From: Trichomonas vaginalis G3
Lineage: Eukaryota > Parabasalia > Trichomonadida > Trichomonadidae
Reading direction: 5' to 3'
Assembly (NCBI RefSeq): GCF_026262505.1
Contig: NC_067205.1
Location: forward strand, 24,337,585-24,401,584
DNA length: 64,000 bases
In this document: positions 60,294 through 64,000 of the stretch, one piece after another
Position numbering within the stretch: the stretch's first letter is position 1
How the letters are laid out: each line of letters begins with the position of its first letter
Made by a program: the position numbers and the translations under genes
The notes under the pieces: model-generated
The model's database searches: none
What the model was told of the DNA's origin: nothing
The model's input: only the letters and a program-made list of their open reading frames with translations

Positions 60294-61643
60294 GTTTAGA
60301 TAAAAATAAGTGATTTTGGTTAAAATAGAAATTATTATTTGCTTACAGCTATCAAATAGATTTTTGCTATTTTGATTAAAATTTGTTAATCAAATTAATA
60401 AATTTTTTCTAAATATCTTTAATATCTGGATCACTCACATATACAATGAATTAAACGATAAAAATAATACAAACTCAACTAAGTTTCCTGTCTTTCAACT
60501 AAAAAAAATTATGCAAATTAAATTAAATTGTTTATTCAAATATAAAACAAAGATGAAGTAATTACAGTTATCATAAACTTTATGAATAACTCTGTAATTG
60601 GTTCAGATTTTCGTAAAAATATTTTTATTAATATCGATAAGAATACGTTTACCTACTATCACAACATATCGATAAACAAGAGTAAAGTGATTTTTATCAT
60701 CGAAACTTTTGAAAAGCTGTAAGCTGGAAGGAAAAATCTTGTTTTTTCTGAGTTAGTTGTAGAACTATTGATGCACGAGTTATCATTGTGATGTAGAAGG
60801 ATGTCAATGTACTGACTGAAGGATATGAAGTGAATTGAATTTCATTGAATTTCAATTTGATCAAAATTTGTTGAAATGATATGAATGTGTCAACATCTGT
60901 ATCACTCTCTTTCACTCCTTCCCTATTCTTTCGAGAACGAAGCTAGCTCAGCTTTCGCTGAGCGAATTGACACTTTTGATGCCCTAAACGTACATGCTCT
61001 CAAATTTATCGAAAAAATTATACCACCTAAACTAGTATATTCTTATTTTAAATATGATATTATCCTTAGAATCCACACTAGAATATATTTAAATCAACTT
61101 TTAAAAAAGTTCGAATCCTGCGCGTCTCACTTTTTAAATTTTCGAAAAGGAAAATTATATTCTCCTAAAATGAAAACAATTTCCCGAATTGACATCCTTA
61201 AATTGACAAAAGTAAAACAAAAATTGATATTTGAAATTTTTTAAATTAATAATCTAGAGGATTAAATATTAAATATTCATATCCAACAGTGTTCCAAAAT
61301 TCTATTAATGTGGTGCTCTTACAGCCAACTACTTTCAATAATATAGAAATAAAGAATTCATTGCATAAAATATGATAAAGAACAATTTTTCATGGCTTGC
61401 CAATATAAAATCAATTTGATGCAATGCGGATATATGTTAAAGGAGCAAATCTATCATTCAAATTGTTAGAATAATATTATATATATATTTAACATAGATT
61501 GATCAAGAACGAGTTAGCAGAGCCATGTAGTCGCTTTCATATTCTTTGTGTAAATAAATACATATTACTAAAATTAAAAAAAAAAACAAACAATTTAGTA
61601 AGAATATAAATAATAATAATAAAAAAACATGGTATATAAAAAA
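60294..61643. other. Intergenic, no gene supported
   Basis: About 1.35 kb of AT-rich DNA. A 119-codon frame at 60885-61244 lacks any recognisable motif and has the amino-acid make-up of chance AT-rich translation. A small hairpin GCTCAGCTTTCGCTGAGC lies near 60947. Confidence 0.5.
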
Positions 61644-63980
61644 TTACAAAGGTTTGTTATGATGATAAATCATCTGATTTCGAACATTCTGCTGTTTGAT
61701 TGGCCTTGGAGACAGAATTTTTCTTTGGAAAGAGTTTCTCTGTCCAACAATCAAAGGAGGTCTTCGAACTGGAGGAGAAACAAGTGGAGAATCGTAATAA
61801 TCAAATGTTTTCTTTCCAAATCTTATTTTAGGAAGAATCATGTCTTTTGGAACTAAATCATGAGTAGACTTCGCTTGCGATATTCCAAATCCACCTAAAT
61901 CCATAATGACATAGTTAATTCGCGGAGAATTTGAATGTTTTGGTTCTGGTGGAGATTGAACTTGAATTTGTTGTCTTTTTGATCCATACAAATGTTGACT
62001 TGGAAGAATTGTTTTTGGTTGAAGATTTCCAAGAGGAGAATTTGTTCTTTTGGTTTTATGATAATCTTTCTCTTTGTTTTGTTCTTCTTCTTCATTTTTG
62101 GAAATTTTCGTTTCATTTTGGTTTAATTCATCAGATTTTGTGGGAATTTGTTGATTTTCTTGGATGTTTTGGTTTAATTCTTCATTATTTTCTACTTTTT
62201 CAGTAGAATTTTCTGAATTTTCTTGGATATCTGATGAAATTTTAGAAATTTCACTGATTTTTTCTTCATTTTGAGGAATTTCATCATTTACATTATTTGT
62301 TTCTATGCTTTGATTAACATTTTCTTCTTTTTGTTCCACAAAAGTCTGAATTTCATTTTGATTTTCTTTAATTTCAGGAATTTTTTCTTCAGAAACCAAA
62401 AGAGAAGGAGAATTTTCTTTTTGAGAATGTTGTGATTCCGAATCCATTGAATTTCTTCTGTTTCTTATCTCTGTTGGTTTAATTTTGTTTTTATTCGGAA
62501 AATTTGGCTGTTTTATCATTGGTTTTGATCCCAACAAAGAAATTTTGTCTTTACTTTTATTTGGTGAAATTTTACTTTCATTTGGTTTAGTTTTCTCTTC
62601 TTGAAGTTTTTGATTTTTGTTTTCATTTGGATTTTTCTGACTTTTCTCTTCTGTTTTTTGAGATTTTTTACTTGAAATTTTTGTTTCATTTTTGACTTCA
62701 TTTGATTTACTTTTCTTTTTATCTTTTAATTGATTTTGTTGATTTTGTTTCTGTTCTTTTTGTTCATTTTCTTTTTCGATTTTTTCATCAACTTTTTCTT
62801 CAGAGCTTTGGTCAATTTTTTCTAAATTTTTTTGATGAGAATTTTCATTAGAATTTTCTTCAATTTTAGAAGAAATTTCTTCAGAGTTTTCTTCAATTTT
62901 CTCTTTTTCATTTTCAGAATTTTCATTAACTTTTTCTTCTTCAAAAACTTCTTCTTCAATCTTGTTATTTTCTTCATTTTCTTTGTTAATTTCATTGTCA
63001 GAATTTATCTTTTTATTGTCACTTTTATTTAACTTCACTTCACTTTCTTCAATTTTATTTTCATGAGTTTTTTGAACTTTACTTTTTGATTTCTTTTTAG
63101 TGTCCAATTTTGATTTATTCTTCTGGTTCTTTTCTTTAAACAAAGGAGAATCAATTACCATAACTTTCGGTTCTTTCGGCGGTTTTGGCGGTTTCGGTTG
63201 TGACGGTGATTTAACCGGCGTTTGAACTATTGTATTTTTAGCCTTTTTAGCATTTTCTTTTGTTTTCTTGAAGACTTTTTCTTCGTCAATTTCTTTTTCA
63301 ATTTTCTTTTCTTCTTCAACTTTTATCATCTTTGGTAATTCGTAATTAATATTCTTCTTTTCTTTCTTTTGCTTAACAATTGCTTCCTCTTCTTCGTCAT
63401 CAAACAAATTAATGTTTTCATCAATTTCTTCTTCTTCATTTTTGTCACTTTTTTCTTCAACGATCACTTCACTTTTTTCTTCCAAAACAATTTTTGGTTG
63501 TTCGTAAACATCTTCTTCGTATTCTTCTATGTAATCATCTTCTTCCTCTTCATGTTTCTCGATTATTTGAGGTTTTGGAGGTTCAATTTTTTGAACAACT
63601 TTCTTTTCGTTGTTATCAATATTTATCATATCTTGAAGAAGTTTATTTTTATCGTCTTCTGTCAGTTTTTGATCTTCTTTTTCTTCTTCAGTTTTTGTGG
63701 GATCCGGAGTTATTTCGACTTTATCGAAAGCAGTGACGCTCAAGCATTTAATGATTAGTTTCGAGTTTCTTCTCTTTCTTCTAACAAAATCAAATTCTTT
63801 CTCTTCTTCTTCGACTTTTTTCTCTGAAAGATGAAGTGATGGCGAAGAAGAAATTTCATTTTTCTTTGTGAACTGATAAGTGTTCAATTCGAACTGATCA
63901 ATTCTTCTATCGAAGTTATCCCAAATGAAATCTTCCTCATCAACTTCTTTGTCGAAAATTATCGAGCCATCTAAAATCAT
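61644..63980 (-). CDS. Acidic/lysine-rich low-complexity protein, at least 778 aa
   Basis: The Met at 63980 is usable, but the frame stays open to the window edge, so the true start may lie beyond 64000. Residues 1-90 form a possibly folded N-terminal part ('FIWDNFDRRIDQFELNTYQF', 'RRNSKLIIKCLSVTAFDKVE'). The next 550 residues are Glu/Lys/Asn/Ser-rich low complexity with Pro-Lys blocks ('QPKPPKPPKEPK'), probably disordered or coiled. The last 100 residues are Arg/Pro/Ser-rich with conserved-looking phrases ('NSPRINYVIMDLGGFGI', 'LPKIRFGKKTFDYYDSPLVS'), suggesting short binding motifs. The makeup resembles cytoskeleton-associated or scaffold proteins; no domain allows a firm call. Confidence 0.75.
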   Translation of the reverse strand: MILDGSIIFDKEVDEEDFIWDNFDRRIDQFELNTYQFTKKNEISSSPSLHLSEKKVEEEEKEFDFVRRKRRNSKLIIKCLSVTAFDKVEITPDPTKTEEEKEDQKLTEDDKNKLLQDMINIDNNEKKVVQKIEPPKPQIIEKHEEEEDDYIEEYEEDVYEQPKIVLEEKSEVIVEEKSDKNEEEEIDENINLFDDEEEEAIVKQKKEKKNINYELPKMIKVEEEKKIEKEIDEEKVFKKTKENAKKAKNTIVQTPVKSPSQPKPPKPPKEPKVMVIDSPLFKEKNQKNKSKLDTKKKSKSKVQKTHENKIEESEVKLNKSDNKKINSDNEINKENEENNKIEEEVFEEEKVNENSENEKEKIEENSEEISSKIEENSNENSHQKNLEKIDQSSEEKVDEKIEKENEQKEQKQNQQNQLKDKKKSKSNEVKNETKISSKKSQKTEEKSQKNPNENKNQKLQEEKTKPNESKISPNKSKDKISLLGSKPMIKQPNFPNKNKIKPTEIRNRRNSMDSESQHSQKENSPSLLVSEEKIPEIKENQNEIQTFVEQKEENVNQSIETNNVNDEIPQNEEKISEISKISSDIQENSENSTEKVENNEELNQNIQENQQIPTKSDELNQNETKISKNEEEEQNKEKDYHKTKRTNSPLGNLQPKTILPSQHLYGSKRQQIQVQSPPEPKHSNSPRINYVIMDLGGFGISQAKSTHDLVPKDMILPKIRFGKKTFDYYDSPLVSPPVRRPPLIVGQRNSFQRKILSPRPIKQQNVRNQMIYHHNKPL

Positions 63981-64000
63981 GACACTTTTTTCCAGACCAA

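Noticed and set aside
59821-60303. 160-codon plus-strand frame opposite the pogo transposase
   Set aside because: Shadow of the real minus-strand transposase frame, with no recognisable motif.
61105-61125. T-arm-like GTTCGAATCC suggesting a tRNA gene
   Set aside because: The flanking bases do not form a T-stem, and no D-arm, anticodon arm or acceptor pairing is found around it.
60885-61244. 119-codon frame as a gene
   Set aside because: No domain, no initiator-like motif and amino-acid composition expected from random AT-rich DNA.
62832-63758. Phe/Ile-rich plus-strand frames at the right edge
   Set aside because: They are complements of the Glu/Lys-rich codons of the minus-strand low-complexity gene.

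Overview
The window is about 70% A+T, almost intronless, and carries protein families typical of trichomonads: a DUF3447-type ankyrin protein, a short two-repeat Myb protein, a glycine-rich membrane protein, a Rab GTPase, Mutator-like and pogo-like transposons and giant Polinton/Maverick elements. The best fit is a parabasalid nuclear genome, most likely Trichomonas vaginalis or a close relative. This rests on gene content and architecture only; no database was searched.

Layout. 3-2576: 3' part of a large repeated-domain membrane protein (+). 2848-23154: Polinton copy 1 (20.3 kb, 550-bp inverted repeats, 6-bp target duplication AAAATT), inserted in the 3' end of a glycine-rich host gene whose body is at 23155-24119 (-). 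A second, more decayed glycine-rich fragment follows at 24283-24553. 24897-30896 is a block of minus-strand host genes: a Rab GTPase with one in-frame stop, a UBL/UBA protein, an ankyrin protein and a Myb-like protein. 31592-53232: Polinton copy 2 (19.3 kb without a later insertion; target duplication ACTGTA), closely related to copy 1 but decayed, with a 2.3-kb MULE-like element in its right terminal repeat. 53239-61640 is a gene-poor transposon graveyard: a long hairpin, a deletion derivative of a MULE with a 121-bp tandem array, a second 121-bp array and a pogo-like transposase. 61644-63980: an acidic/lysine-rich low-complexity protein (-).

The Polintons. Shared gene order is: 378-aa unknown; protein-primed DNA polymerase B with an embedded HNH-like motif; integrase; 90-aa coiled protein; a 54-aa gene; primase-helicase; fibre-like protein; 236-, 170-, 233- and 299-aa proteins; packaging ATPase; major capsid candidate; two small amphipathic proteins; 122/126-aa protein. 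This is a virus-like set: replication and integration on the left, particle formation on the right. Most start codons follow a T-rich tract and end in an (A)TAAATG-like motif. Copy 1 looks nearly whole (about one break); copy 2 is a fossil with roughly two dozen breaks.

The most interesting signals come from comparing the copies. The primase-helicase gene lies in opposite orientations between inverted repeat arrays, as if the cassette can flip. A KilA-N gene is present between such repeats only in copy 1. Copy 1 has expanded terminal repeats with a complete gene in each, and an older terminus left inside. Small GC-rich palindromes are scattered through both copies and some are present in only one. 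A tail-collar-type fibre protein and paired membrane-active-looking peptides suggest a particle with host-attachment and membrane functions.
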